58,882 nucleotides of DNA. It comes from an uncultured Sterolibacterium sp. (lineage in GTDB: Bacteria > Pseudomonadota > Gammaproteobacteria > Burkholderiales > Rhodocyclaceae). The DNA is taken from assembly GCA_903904605.1 (NCBI GenBank), contig CAIVDC010000045.1, positions 1-58,882 of the forward strand, given 5' to 3'. Below are positions 7,778 through 15,956 of the stretch, one piece after another. Made by a program: the position numbers and the translations under genes. The notes below the pieces were generated by a model. It was not told the DNA's origin. It saw nothing but the letters and a program-made list of their open reading frames with translations, and searched no databases. Within the stretch, counting starts at the first letter, position 1. Every line of letters starts with the position of its first letter.

Positions 7778-9133
7778 GTGCGAATCGCCATCATCGGTGC
7801 CGGGCCTGCAGGCTTCTACGCCGCGGAAGCTTTGTTGAAGCGCACCGACACGGTGATCCATGTGGATGTCTTCGACCGTCTTCCGACGCCCTACGGACTG
7901 GTGCGGGCGGGCGTCGCACCCGATCACCCGAGCATCAAGGCGGTCACCCGCGTGTTCGAAAGGACGGCCGAGCGGCCGAACTTCAGGTTTCTCGGCAATG
8001 TACGTCTTGGACGCGATCTGACGGTCGAGGACTTGCGCCAGCATTATCACCAGATCCTCTACGCAGTCGGCAACGAGGCTGATCGTCGCCTCGGCATTCC
8101 CGGAGAAGGCGTGGCCGGATGCACGCCGGCTACGGTTTTTATCGGCTGGTACAACGGCCATCCCGACTACGAGCAGGCCCAGATCGACTTGTCGGTGACG
8201 AGCGTTGCCGTTGTGGGCAACGGCAACGTCGCCGTGGATGCGGCACGAATCCTCCTGCGCACGCCGGCCGAACTCGAAAAGACCGACATGGCCTCACACG
8301 CAAGAGAGGCGCTGCGCCGGAGCCGGGTGCGCGAAGTGTACCTGCTGGGCCGGCGGGGACCGGCCCAGGCGGCGTTTACCCATATCGAACTCAAGGAACT
8401 TGGCGAACTGGAGGGGGCGAGCCCGGTCATCGACCCGCGCGAACTGGCTGACTGCGGTAGCGCCGAAGCGCTCGGCAATACGCCGTCGGACAAGAGTCTG
8501 CGGATACTTCAGTCCTTCGCGGCAAGGCTTCCGGTTTCGGGAGAGAAGAAGCTCCACCTGCGATTTCTTGTGTCGCCGACCCAGGTGCTGGCCGATGCTG
8601 CCGGCCGCGTCACCGGCCTGGTGCTAGAGAAGAACCGCCTGGAAGCGCACCCGGACGGCACGATCGCCGCCCTCGGAACGGGCGAGACGGAAATTCTCCG
8701 GGTCGGACTGGTGTTGCCGGCTATCGGCTTCGCCGCGGAGGAAATCGCGGGCGTCCCCTATGACGGAAGAACAAAAGTCATCGCCAACGAAAACGGGCGG
8801 GTGGTCGAATCCGTCAGCCGTTCTGCGATCGCCAACGAGTATGTCGTCGGTTGGGCAAGAAGCGGAGCGCAGGGACTCATAGGCAAGCACAAGGGTGCTT
8901 CGGCGCAGGTGGTCGATCTCATGACCGCCGACGGCGCTGGGCTGGAGGCAAGGGCGCTGCCCGAGCCCGAGGCCATCGTCTCCTTGCTGCGCGGGCGCGG
9001 TGTGCGGGTGGTTTCCTTCAGCGACTGGAAGCAACTGGACGAAGTGGAAGTGGCGCGCGGTGCCCGGCGCGGCGCGCCACGCGACAAGGTCGTCGCGCTC
9101 GGTGCCATGCTCGATGTGCTTGGCCAAGCCTGA
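7778..9133 (+). CDS. adrenodoxin reductase-like ferredoxin-NADP reductase
   Basis: A flavoprotein of 451 residues related to adrenodoxin reductase and mycobacterial FprA, which moves electrons between NADPH and a ferredoxin. The FAD-binding GAGPAG is at residues 7-12 and the pyridine-nucleotide site GNGNVAVD at 147-154. The intervening PTPYGLVRAGVAPDHP (about 36-51) and the late GWARSGAQGLIGKHK element are characteristic of this family. The start is GTG with GGGGAGG 6 nt upstream. No ferredoxin is adjacent; the nearest is fdxA about 9 kb away, so partnership is only a guess. Confidence 0.88.
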   Translation: MRIAIIGAGPAGFYAAEALLKRTDTVIHVDVFDRLPTPYGLVRAGVAPDHPSIKAVTRVFERTAERPNFRFLGNVRLGRDLTVEDLRQHYHQILYAVGNEADRRLGIPGEGVAGCTPATVFIGWYNGHPDYEQAQIDLSVTSVAVVGNGNVAVDAARILLRTPAELEKTDMASHAREALRRSRVREVYLLGRRGPAQAAFTHIELKELGELEGASPVIDPRELADCGSAEALGNTPSDKSLRILQSFAARLPVSGEKKLHLRFLVSPTQVLADAAGRVTGLVLEKNRLEAHPDGTIAALGTGETEILRVGLVLPAIGFAAEEIAGVPYDGRTKVIANENGRVVESVSRSAIANEYVVGWARSGAQGLIGKHKGASAQVVDLMTADGAGLEARALPEPEAIVSLLRGRGVRVVSFSDWKQLDEVEVARGARRGAPRDKVVALGAMLDVLGQA

Positions 9134-9371
9134 AGCGGCTTAGGGATACGGTCCGGTGGCGGCTGCGGACGGGCAGCCGGGAATTCAGGCAATTCAACTT
9201 CGCTGTGCGGCGGGTCGCCCGGTCGCAGCAGCGCTGGTCCGCGCAACTCGTCTACACTGGGGGAATGCCGGCGCGCTTTTGCGAGCAGATCGATCCGTCA
9301 CGTGCCGCGTCGCGGGCCGGGCGGCAACACGAGCCGGGCTCAAATGTCGAGCCTTGCGTCACGCGAATTAC
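9134..9371. other. GC-rich stretch before the TusE/DsrC-like promoter
   Basis: Between the flavoprotein stop and the promoter at 9372 there is no frame with a ribosome site or recognisable product. I see no terminator or long dyad. Confidence 0.5.
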
Positions 9372-9400
9372 TTGACTAAATTGATCTACTATTATCTAAT
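9372..9400 (+). promoter_or_regulatory. sigma70-type promoter
   Basis: TTGACT (9372-9377) and TCTAAT (9395-9400) are separated by exactly 17 nt; each hexamer differs from consensus at one position. The region is locally AT-rich against a GC-rich background. Transcription would begin near 9407, leaving a leader of about 60 nt before the TusE/DsrC-like gene. Confidence 0.7.
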
Positions 9401-9465
9401 GAAGACTGATTAACTGCGGCTACCGGCTTGTGCTTTCGAGCGGCCGCCTTTTTGAGGTCTTTTCT

Positions 9466-9759
9466 ATGAATATCCCGGAACGAGATGGAGACGGCTACCT
9501 TGCCGACATGGGGCTGTGGACGCCCGAGCTTGCCCACGTCATGGCCGAGGCCGATGGCTTTGAACTGGATGAGGTGAAATGGCAACAGATCATCAAGGCC
9601 CGCGAGTATTACGAGGAGTTCAACGTCGTGCCGCCGATTCGCAAGTTCGCCAAGTACATCGAGGTTGACCAGAAGGAAATCTTCGAACTATGGCTGACGG
9701 GGCCGATGAAACCCATCACCAAGTATGGCGGCTTGCCCAAGCCGACCGGCTGCGTCTAG
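9466..9759 (+). CDS. TusE/DsrC-like sulfur relay protein with one C-terminal cysteine
   Basis: A 97-residue member of the DsrC/TusE family. It ends KYGGLPKPTGCV, so the mobile C-terminal arm and its penultimate cysteine (C96) are present. The second cysteine of true DsrC, eleven residues earlier, is replaced by Thr85, which fits TusE-type sulfur transfer (as in tRNA 2-thiouridine synthesis) or a regulatory relative rather than dissimilatory sulfite reductase. No tusA/B/C/D or dsr genes are nearby. ATG 9466 begins MNIPERDGDGYL; a longer frame starting at 9430 would add unrelated residues. Its stop is 6 nt from the converging methyltransferase gene. Confidence 0.85.
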   Translation: MNIPERDGDGYLADMGLWTPELAHVMAEADGFELDEVKWQQIIKAREYYEEFNVVPPIRKFAKYIEVDQKEIFELWLTGPMKPITKYGGLPKPTGCV

Positions 9760-9765
9760 CAGGGG

Positions 9766-10515
9766 CTAAGCGTTCGCCCCCGGCCGGCGCAGCAGGTCGA
9801 CGCGCATCGGCTGGCGGAAGCGGACGCCCTGCGGGCCGGCGTGGGCCATGAACTTTCGCCGCACGGTGTCGTAGAGTTCGTTGGACAAGCGGTGGTCGCT
9901 GTGCGTGACCTTGAGTACGCGCGCGTCGAATTGCTCGAAGCTTTCGAAGCGGCTCTCGGTATCGAAAAATTTCTCGTCGACCAATTCGAACATGCCGGCC
10001 AGGACCGCCTTCCTGACGCTGGCGAACGCCGCTGCGCGGACAGCTTCTTCGTCGTGGAAGAGGCGCATTATTTCGTTGTAGTCCCCGGCAAACACCGGTT
10101 CGGAAATATACGCCAAGCCGCACGGCTTCAGCACACGGTGGATTTCCGCCAGCGCCTGATCCATCTTGTCAAGCGGAACATGGTGCAGTGACTTGAACAT
10201 CAGCACGATGTCGAATTTTGCGTCCGGGGCGGGGATCGCCTCCGCGCCGCCCAGCGCGAAAGTCACCTCGGGCAGGTCGGCGACGCGCAGGTTCTCGGCG
10301 TGCTGGATGCGATCCACTTCGATCGCGGTGATCGAAGCGGCTTTCCCGGTCTTGGCGATCGCCCGCGTCTTTTCCGCCTTGCCGCAGCCCAGTTCCAGAA
10401 CATCGGCACCTTCGAACGGCAACAGCGCCTCGAGGATCTCGCGCTCGTCGCAGAACAGGTCGGCCGTGGGATCGCAAATCCTCATTTGCGGAGACTTGTC
10501 CGGTATTGCGCTCAT
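9766..10515 (-). CDS. class I SAM-dependent methyltransferase
   Basis: A 249-residue methyltransferase. The SAM-binding motif I is VLELGCGKAEKT (about 39-50), followed by an acidic residue after the second strand (TAIEVD) and the motif IV/post-IV region KFDIVLMFKSLHHVP, typical of the Methyltransf_11 group. The substrate is not evident. ATG 10515 is preceded by AAGGA; a longer frame adds 14 residues without support. It converges on the TusE-like gene and follows the binding-protein gene on the same strand after 133 nt, so it may be a separate unit. Confidence 0.8.
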   Translation of the reverse strand: MSAIPDKSPQMRICDPTADLFCDEREILEALLPFEGADVLELGCGKAEKTRAIAKTGKAASITAIEVDRIQHAENLRVADLPEVTFALGGAEAIPAPDAKFDIVLMFKSLHHVPLDKMDQALAEIHRVLKPCGLAYISEPVFAGDYNEIMRLFHDEEAVRAAAFASVRKAVLAGMFELVDEKFFDTESRFESFEQFDARVLKVTHSDHRLSNELYDTVRRKFMAHAGPQGVRFRQPMRVDLLRRPGANA

Positions 10516-10648
10516 CGACAATCCTTGGCGATTGGGGAAAGCTGGAGTAGACCACAACTCCCCGAGTTAACTCAAGAGCGCATTCCTTTCGCGATCTCCC
10601 GCGTTGAAGCGCAGCGCCGGCGCGAGGGCAGTGTCTATCGCCCGGTCA

Positions 10649-11398
10649 TCACTCGACGCCGGCCGCCACGAAGTTCGCCTTGCCGGCCGGGCTGCCGAGA
10701 TAGTGCACGAGCGCGCGGGCGGAATCGGGATGGGGTGTCCTGCGCATGAGCGTTGCCGTGTAGGAGGTATAGTTCTGGAGTTCGGGCGGAAAGGGGCCGA
10801 CCAGTCGAAGGCCTTTGTCACGCTGGAGCAGGATCTCGGTGATCGGGCCGAAGCCCAGTTCGCGGCCCTTGCCCGTCAATACATGCTCCATGACCGAAGC
10901 ACCGTCTGCGTAACGGGCGGTCTTGCCCTCGACTTCTGCATAGATGCCCATTTTCCGCAGCACCCCCTCGAAGTAAAGGCCGGTCGACGCGCGGTTGAAG
11001 ACCAGGGATTCGGCGTCCAGCACCGAGTTCTTGAGGGTCTCGGCGGTCGAGATGTCGGGTAGGGCGGCGCCGGGACGCACCGCGACGCCCATCCCGACCC
11101 GTCCGAGGGCGACGCGCTCGTCACCGATCCTGCCGGCTTTGGCAAATTCATCCAGTGTCGCCGGCGGTGCGATCAGCACGTCCCAGGTCTCGCTTTCGCC
11201 GACGCGCTTGAGGATCTGGGGCGCCGTTGCGAAGGAGACCGTCACCGCGTCACCCGTTTCCTTCCGGTAGGCCGCCAAAGCGGCCCTCAGGCCGGGCTCG
11301 ATCGCACCGGCACTAAGGATCGTGATCTCGGCAGCGCCCACGGATGGTGCGAGCACCAGCCCCGCGATCGCTCCCCAAACTGTCATGCCGATGTTCAT
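10649..11398 (-). CDS. periplasmic molybdate-type substrate-binding protein, no transporter nearby
   Basis: A 249-residue secreted protein with a signal peptide (about 1-22, cleavage near SVGAA). The mature part opens with EITILSAGAIEPGLRAAL, the pattern of ModA-like binding proteins (SBP_bac_11). Motifs include ASTGLYFEGVLRKMGI and ELGFGPITEIL. ModA family members bind oxyanions, but the ligand here cannot be read, and no ABC permease or ATPase gene is next to it. The ATG has GGGAG upstream. An FNR-type box lies 76-89 nt upstream, shared with the divergent CBS gene. Confidence 0.8.
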   Translation of the reverse strand: MNIGMTVWGAIAGLVLAPSVGAAEITILSAGAIEPGLRAALAAYRKETGDAVTVSFATAPQILKRVGESETWDVLIAPPATLDEFAKAGRIGDERVALGRVGMGVAVRPGAALPDISTAETLKNSVLDAESLVFNRASTGLYFEGVLRKMGIYAEVEGKTARYADGASVMEHVLTGKGRELGFGPITEILLQRDKGLRLVGPFPPELQNYTSYTATLMRRTPHPDSARALVHYLGSPAGKANFVAAGVE

Positions 11399-11473
11399 GG
11401 AATCTCCCAAGGAAGCGTTCGTCGATGGTCGTCTGAAGTGCCCAGCAAGCAGCCTCGACCAGTTGCGCAAACG

Positions 11474-11514
11474 TTGATCGCGGTCAAAGCCACACGAGGT
11501 GCCGTCGCTATCAT
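11474..11514 (+). promoter_or_regulatory. FNR/CRP-type box and -10 element of the CBS gene
   Basis: TTGATCGCGGTCAA (11474-11487) matches the FNR consensus TTGAT-N4-ATCAA at nine of ten positions. Downstream, TATCAT (11509-11514) resembles a -10 box. If it is used, transcription starts at about 11521 and the box is centred at -40.5, a class II activator position. On the other strand the same spacing gives only TGCTTG, so the CBS gene is the better target. Confidence 0.6.
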
Positions 11515-11600
11515 CCGTGAGCGGCGGAACATATGCAAGGACAGGAAGTCGATTCTGACGCCGCGGCACACATATTTCAATAAAAGCCTGGGAGACCGTG

Positions 11601-12032
11601 ATGTTCAATCTGCCGATCAAAAGCGTCATGGACAAAAAGAAGATACTGACTGCGTCGCCGGATACTACGGTCAGCCAGGCCTCCGAGTTGATGGCAGCCA
11701 GGAACGTCGGGGCGATCATGGTCGTTGAACATCTCCATCTGGTCGGGATCTTTACCGAGCGCGACGCAGTCTTTCGCGTCATCGCACGCGGGCTCGAACC
11801 ACGGACCACCCGCTTGGCCGAGGTGATGACTGCTGAACCCCTGACCGTCGGTCCCGACAAGCCATTTGGCTTCGCGTTGCTGATGATGCACGAGAACGGC
11901 TTCCGCCACGTCCCCGTGATCGAGAACGGCAAGCCCGTCGGCATCGTCTCGTCGCGCAATGCGCTGGACCCCGACCTGGAAGAGTTCGTGTCCGAAGCGC
12001 AACGGCGAAAGTACATCCAGGAACTGCGCTAG
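11601..12032 (+). CDS. tandem CBS-domain protein
   Basis: A 143-residue protein made of two CBS motifs (about 6-62 and 70-128), each with the usual V/I-G-I-(V/F) plus TERD or SSRN ending. Paired CBS modules bind adenine nucleotides and often act as energy or redox sensors; this one has no attached effector domain. A GTG directly before the ATG is an alternative start, but GGGAG is better spaced for the ATG. Its stop overlaps the stop of the converging MaoC gene in a shared CTAG. The upstream FNR-type box suggests low-oxygen expression. Confidence 0.85.
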   Translation: MFNLPIKSVMDKKKILTASPDTTVSQASELMAARNVGAIMVVEHLHLVGIFTERDAVFRVIARGLEPRTTRLAEVMTAEPLTVGPDKPFGFALLMMHENGFRHVPVIENGKPVGIVSSRNALDPDLEEFVSEAQRRKYIQELR

Positions 12033-12490
12033 ACGTACCAGCGCGATACCATTTCTGCTACGCAGGCGGGCTTTTCGCTGCCGTCTATCGCGACGGTGGC
12101 GTTCCAGGTGACTTGGGCGCCGCCCGCAATCTCCTCGAAGGCGGCGAGCTTGAAGTGACCGCGCACGGCTTGTCCCGCCCTGACCGGCGCAGTGAAACGA
12201 ACCCGGTTGAGACCGTAATTGACGCCCATGCGGATATTGTCGACCTTGATGCTCTCCTGGACGAATCTGGCCAGCAAGGACAGCGTGAGATAGCCATGGG
12301 CAATGGTGCCGCCGTATGGCGACTCCTTGGCTGCGCGCGCCACATCGACGTGGATCCACTGGTGGTCGCCAGTGGCTTCGGCGAACAGGTTGATGCGCTC
12401 CTGGGTAATGACCATCCAGTCGCTGACGGCCAGTTCCTGGCCGACGCGGCTTGAGAGTTCTTCGAGTCTGGCGATTTGCGTTTTCGGCAT
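12029..12490 (-). CDS. MaoC-family (R)-specific enoyl-CoA hydratase-like protein
   Basis: A hot-dog-fold hydratase of 153 residues. The hydratase motif FAEATGDHQWIHVD (36-49) includes the catalytic Asp42 and His47 pair, and PYGGTIAHGYLTLSL follows. Such enzymes hydrate 2-enoyl-CoAs in beta-oxidation or related pathways. It is the last gene of the operon that begins at queD or the acyl-CoA ligase. A second MaoC gene lies two genes upstream, and the two are only distantly alike, so they probably act on different intermediates. The start at 12490 is where homology begins; longer frames reach into the neighbouring gene. Confidence 0.85.
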   Translation of the reverse strand: MPKTQIARLEELSSRVGQELAVSDWMVITQERINLFAEATGDHQWIHVDVARAAKESPYGGTIAHGYLTLSLLARFVQESIKVDNIRMGVNYGLNRVRFTAPVRAGQAVRGHFKLAAFEEIAGGAQVTWNATVAIDGSEKPACVAEMVSRWYV

Positions 12491-12518
12491 GGCGGCTCCC
12501 GGATCCGGATCAGTTTGC

Positions 12519-13127
12519 TCACATTTCCAGCGGCTTGCCGGCCAGCCAGGCCGCGCCTCTGGCATACAGGCGTTGGACCGCCGGACCTTTGAGCATGGGC
12601 ATGTCGGGTTTGATGGTGAAGCCGATCTTGGTCTGCAGATAGGCGAGATGGCGATAGCCCTCCGGGAACCGGGCGAGCAGTTTCTGGTCGAGTTCGAGCC
12701 TGGCCGCCGGGTCAACCGGATCGAGCCGGTCCTTCTCGTATATCGGCTGGCGCAGGACCAGACCCCAGATGCCCTCGCGCTGCTCGAAAAAATCGTAGAA
12801 GCGGCCCGTGCAAACCACATCGCAAACCACGCCGTCGACCGTGGCGCGCTGCGATATGGTCATCTTCGTCTGTGCCACCGCCCGATTGCCGGCCACGTCG
12901 ATCGACGAGCCGCCGAGAAAGTGCAGGATGCTGACGCCCTTGTCCCAGCCCTCCTGGGTCACCTTGATGAAACTTTCGGCGGGCCCCTGGAACCAGGTCG
13001 CCATCATGACGCCGTCGCTGTGCCAGACCGTGCGGAAACGTTCCCAGTCGCCGGCATCACGCCACAGTGCCCAATCTTCGACCAGCTTGCGGACCCGCAG
13101 CTGTTCAATCATGTCATCGGTGATCAT
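12519..13127 (-). CDS. SnoaL/NTF2-like protein
   Basis: A 202-residue protein whose first two-thirds form an NTF2-like cone fold of the SnoaL type: EDWALWRDAGDWERFRTVWHSDGVM near the N-terminus, then a beta-rich segment ending in RFYDFFEQREGIWGLVLRQPIYEKDRL. Members include polyketide cyclases, ring-hydroxylating small subunits and isomerases; none is specifically indicated. A C-terminal helical extension is unusual in length. GAGGA precedes the ATG. It sits between two MaoC genes with gaps of 28 and 21 nt, so it is part of the acyl-CoA operon. Confidence 0.75.
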   Translation of the reverse strand: MITDDMIEQLRVRKLVEDWALWRDAGDWERFRTVWHSDGVMMATWFQGPAESFIKVTQEGWDKGVSILHFLGGSSIDVAGNRAVAQTKMTISQRATVDGVVCDVVCTGRFYDFFEQREGIWGLVLRQPIYEKDRLDPVDPAARLELDQKLLARFPEGYRHLAYLQTKIGFTIKPDMPMLKGPAVQRLYARGAAWLAGKPLEM

Positions 13128-13148
13128 CTTGTCCTCGCAAAGCCTGAG

Positions 13149-13619
13149 TTAGTCTGCCGGCCGGCGGCCGAACATGCTGTAACCTTCCATTTCCATCACG
13201 CATTCATCCGTCTGGCTGAACATCCGCCAATGCGTGCGGATCAGTCCGGCCTCCGGTCTGCTGGCCAAAGGTCGCGCTTCGACCACGCGGGCGCTTAAGC
13301 GCAGTGTATCGCCGGGGCGCACCGGCTTCAGCCATCGGATGCTTTCGAGGCCGGGCGATCCCAGGCTGGCGGCGTCGAGGAGGTAGGCATCGCACATCAT
13401 GCGCATCGCCAGCGAGCAGGTATGCCAGCCGCTGGCGATGATACCGCCGAATTTCGATTCCCTGGCAGCGTCCTCGTCGATATGGAAGGGTTGCGGATCG
13501 AACTCCGCGGCAAAGCGCACGATGTCTTCCTGTGAAAGCGTCATGCCGCCCAGTTCGCGCGTGCTGCCGACAGGAAAGTCCTCCCAATAGTATTTGTAGA
13601 CCTTGCGCGCTTCTTTCAC
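13149..13619 (-). CDS. MaoC-family dehydratase (second in operon)
   Basis: A 156-residue hot-dog hydratase. FAAEFDPQPFHIDED (36-50) gives the Asp41/His46 catalytic pair, and GGIIASGWHTCSLAMRMM follows as in the MaoC/NodN group. The ATG overlaps the stop of the GST gene upstream (ATGA), implying coupled translation. It likely hydrates an unsaturated acyl-CoA made by the operon's ligase. Confidence 0.87.
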   Translation of the reverse strand: MKEARKVYKYYWEDFPVGSTRELGGMTLSQEDIVRFAAEFDPQPFHIDEDAARESKFGGIIASGWHTCSLAMRMMCDAYLLDAASLGSPGLESIRWLKPVRPGDTLRLSARVVEARPLASRPEAGLIRTHWRMFSQTDECVMEMEGYSMFGRRPAD

Positions 13620-14275
13620 GGCCTGGCCTTGCCAGCCGTGTATTCGTCCATGGCGAGTTTGCGGTCTGCGCTGACTCTCCGCGCCGCCTCGCGTTCCGCG
13701 ATCCGCTTGAGATATGGTCCGGTGGCCGGCAGCAATTCCTCGACCAGGTCGCGGCCGTAGATTCTCTTGGTCGCCTGGGACACCAGGGGCAGGTGAACAA
13801 ATGCGGCGCAGTCCGCGTGGGAAAATTCCCCGCCGGCGATGAAGGGCTCGAAACGCGCCAGTTGGGCCAGGCTATTCATACCCTTGAAGAGCCGCTTCTC
13901 GACCTCGTTCTTGGTTTCCTCGGAGACCTGCCCGGCGAAGAAGGCTGCGGGATAGAGGCGGCGCGCCGGCAGTTCGAGATGCAGTTCGATGTGCTCGATC
14001 AACTCGCGGCACTTGGCGCGTTGGAAGGCGTTGGCAGGATAAAGCGGCGGCTCAGGATGAATGTCCTCAATATATTCGGCGATTACCTGCGATTCTGAGA
14101 GAACGCCGCTCGGGGTGCGCAGGAAAGGCACTTTGCCCATCGGCGAATCCTTTTTCATGGCTTCGTCCTGGGAAGGGAATATCTTCTCTTCCTGGAACGG
14201 AATGCCTTTCTCGAGCAGGGCCAGTTTGACCTTGTTGTAATAGTTGCTGACGGAGAATCCGCAAAGTGTGAGCAT
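13616..14275 (-). CDS. glutathione S-transferase family protein
   Basis: A 219-residue GST with an N-terminal thioredoxin-like domain (SNYYNKVKLALLEKGIPF, then GKVPFLRTPSGVLSESQVIAEYIE at about 47-70, which holds the cis-Pro and the glutathione-contacting ES pair) and an all-helical C-terminal domain. The S-N-Y-Y stretch near residue 9 may supply the catalytic Ser or Tyr. A GST inside an acyl-CoA operon may be an isomerase or lyase for a ring-cleavage or epoxide intermediate, but this is inference. Confidence 0.88.
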   Translation of the reverse strand: MLTLCGFSVSNYYNKVKLALLEKGIPFQEEKIFPSQDEAMKKDSPMGKVPFLRTPSGVLSESQVIAEYIEDIHPEPPLYPANAFQRAKCRELIEHIELHLELPARRLYPAAFFAGQVSEETKNEVEKRLFKGMNSLAQLARFEPFIAGGEFSHADCAAFVHLPLVSQATKRIYGRDLVEELLPATGPYLKRIAEREAARRVSADRKLAMDEYTAGKARP

Positions 14276-14299
14276 GGTCGTTCCTCGTTCGCTATGTGA

Positions 14300-15928
14300 T
14301 CAGGCGGTCGGCAATTTGTAGCCGCGGAAGTCCTCTCGCAGCCGGGTCTTCAAGAGCTTGCCGGTGGCCGTGTGCGGCAGGCTGTCGACGAACACGACAT
14401 CGTCGGGCAGCCACCATTTGGCGATTTTTTCGCTCATGAACTCGAGCATTTCCTCGCGCGTGACATCCATGCCCGGCTTCTTGATGATCAGCAGCAGCGG
14501 TCGTTCGTCCCACTTCGGGTGGGCCACGCCGATTACCGCTGCCTCCATCACCGCCGGGTGGGCCACGGCGAGATTCTCGATGTCGATCGATGAAATCCAC
14601 TCGCCGCCCGACTTGATGACGTCCTTTGAACGGTCGGTGATCTGCATGTAGCCGTCAGGGTCGAGCGTGGCGACATCACCGGTGGGGAACCAGCCGTCGA
14701 TCAGCGGATTGCCTCCTTCCCCCTTGTAGTAGCTGCTGAGGGCCCAGGGTCCGCGCACCAGAAGGTCGCCGAAAGCCTTGCCGTCGTTCGGCAGGGTCTT
14801 GCCCTGGCCGTCGACGATCTTCATCTGTACGCCGTAGAGCGGTCGTCCCTGCTTCATGCGGATCTTGTCCTTTTCTGCGGCGGGAAGGGCAAGGTGCTTC
14901 AGCTTGAAGGTGTTGGCTGTTCCCAGCGGGCTCAGTTCGGTCATGCCCCAGGCATGGTTGACAGTGATTCCGTAGCATTCGTCGAAAGTGCGGATCATCG
15001 CCGGCGGGGCAGCAGAACCGCCGATCACCAGCGTCTTGACGGTCGATAGTTTGAGCTTGTTCGATTGCAGATGCTGGAGCAGGCTCAGCCAGATCGTCGG
15101 CACGCCAGCGGAGATCGTCACCTTCTCGGCTTCAAGCAATTCGAAGAGGCTGGCGCCATCGAGTTGCGCCCCAGGCAGCACGAATTTTGCGCCGGTCATC
15201 GCCACGCTGTAGGGCAGGCCCCAGGCATTGACGTGGAACATCGGCACCGCGGGCAGCACTGAGTCGCGTGCCGACAGCTTGAGTGCGTCTGGCAGGGCAG
15301 AGGCGTAGGCGTGCAGGACGGTCGAGCGATGCGAAAAGAGCACGCCCTTGGGGTTGCCGGTGGTCCCCGACGTGTAGCACAGGGACGAAGCGGTATTTTC
15401 ATCGAACTGCGGCCATTGATAGTCATCGGAGTGCGAGTTGACCAGGTCGTCATAGGCCATCAGGTTCGGGATCTTGCCGCTCGTCGGCAGGTGGGCGTGG
15501 CCGCAGAGCGCCACCCACCCCTTGACCCTCGGGCAATGCGGGGCCAGGCCTTCGACCAGCGCGGCGAAAGTGATGTCGAAGAAGATATAGCTGTCGTCCG
15601 CGTGATTTACGATGTAGGCGATTTGCTCCGGGAAAAGACGCGGGTTGATGGTGTGGCAGACGGCGCCCATGCCGGAGACGCCGTAGTAGATCTCGAGATG
15701 GCGATGCGTGTTCCAGGCCAGGGTGCCGACGCGTTCGCCCTGCTTGACGTCGAGGGCAAGGAGCGCGTTGGCCAATTGGCGCGACCGGCGGTGCGCATCC
15801 TTGTAAGTGTAGCGATGGGTGCCGCCTTCGGGCAGGCGCGAGACTATTTCGGCATCGCCATGAAAGCTGTCGGCATGTTGAATCAGGCTAGAGATCATCA
15901 ACGGCAGGTTCATCATTTGTCCGAGCAT
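14300..15928 (-). CDS. acyl-CoA synthetase (AMP-forming), medium/long-chain type
   Basis: A 542-residue ANL-superfamily ligase that activates a carboxylic acid with ATP and CoA. The P-loop [12 protein letters not shown] is at 185-196, the A5 region reads [10 protein letters not shown], the hinge [16 protein letters not shown] and the catalytic lysine motif TATGKLLK lies near the C-terminus. It resembles the medium-chain or fatty-acyl ligases (AlkK-like). The ATG has AGGAGGAG upstream; longer frames run back into queD. It is followed within 24 nt by the GST, so it is the likely entry enzyme of the operon. Confidence 0.9.
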   Translation of the reverse strand: MLGQMMNLPLMISSLIQHADSFHGDAEIVSRLPEGGTHRYTYKDAHRRSRQLANALLALDVKQGERVGTLAWNTHRHLEIYYGVSGMGAVCHTINPRLFPEQIAYIVNHADDSYIFFDITFAALVEGLAPHCPRVKGWVALCGHAHLPTSGKIPNLMAYDDLVNSHSDDYQWPQFDENTASSLCYTSGTTGNPKGVLFSHRSTVLHAYASALPDALKLSARDSVLPAVPMFHVNAWGLPYSVAMTGAKFVLPGAQLDGASLFELLEAEKVTISAGVPTIWLSLLQHLQSNKLKLSTVKTLVIGGSAAPPAMIRTFDECYGITVNHAWGMTELSPLGTANTFKLKHLALPAAEKDKIRMKQGRPLYGVQMKIVDGQGKTLPNDGKAFGDLLVRGPWALSSYYKGEGGNPLIDGWFPTGDVATLDPDGYMQITDRSKDVIKSGGEWISSIDIENLAVAHPAVMEAAVIGVAHPKWDERPLLLIIKKPGMDVTREEMLEFMSEKIAKWWLPDDVVFVDSLPHTATGKLLKTRLREDFRGYKLPTA

Positions 15929-15956
15929 GGCCACTCCTCCTGAAAAAATCGGATTG

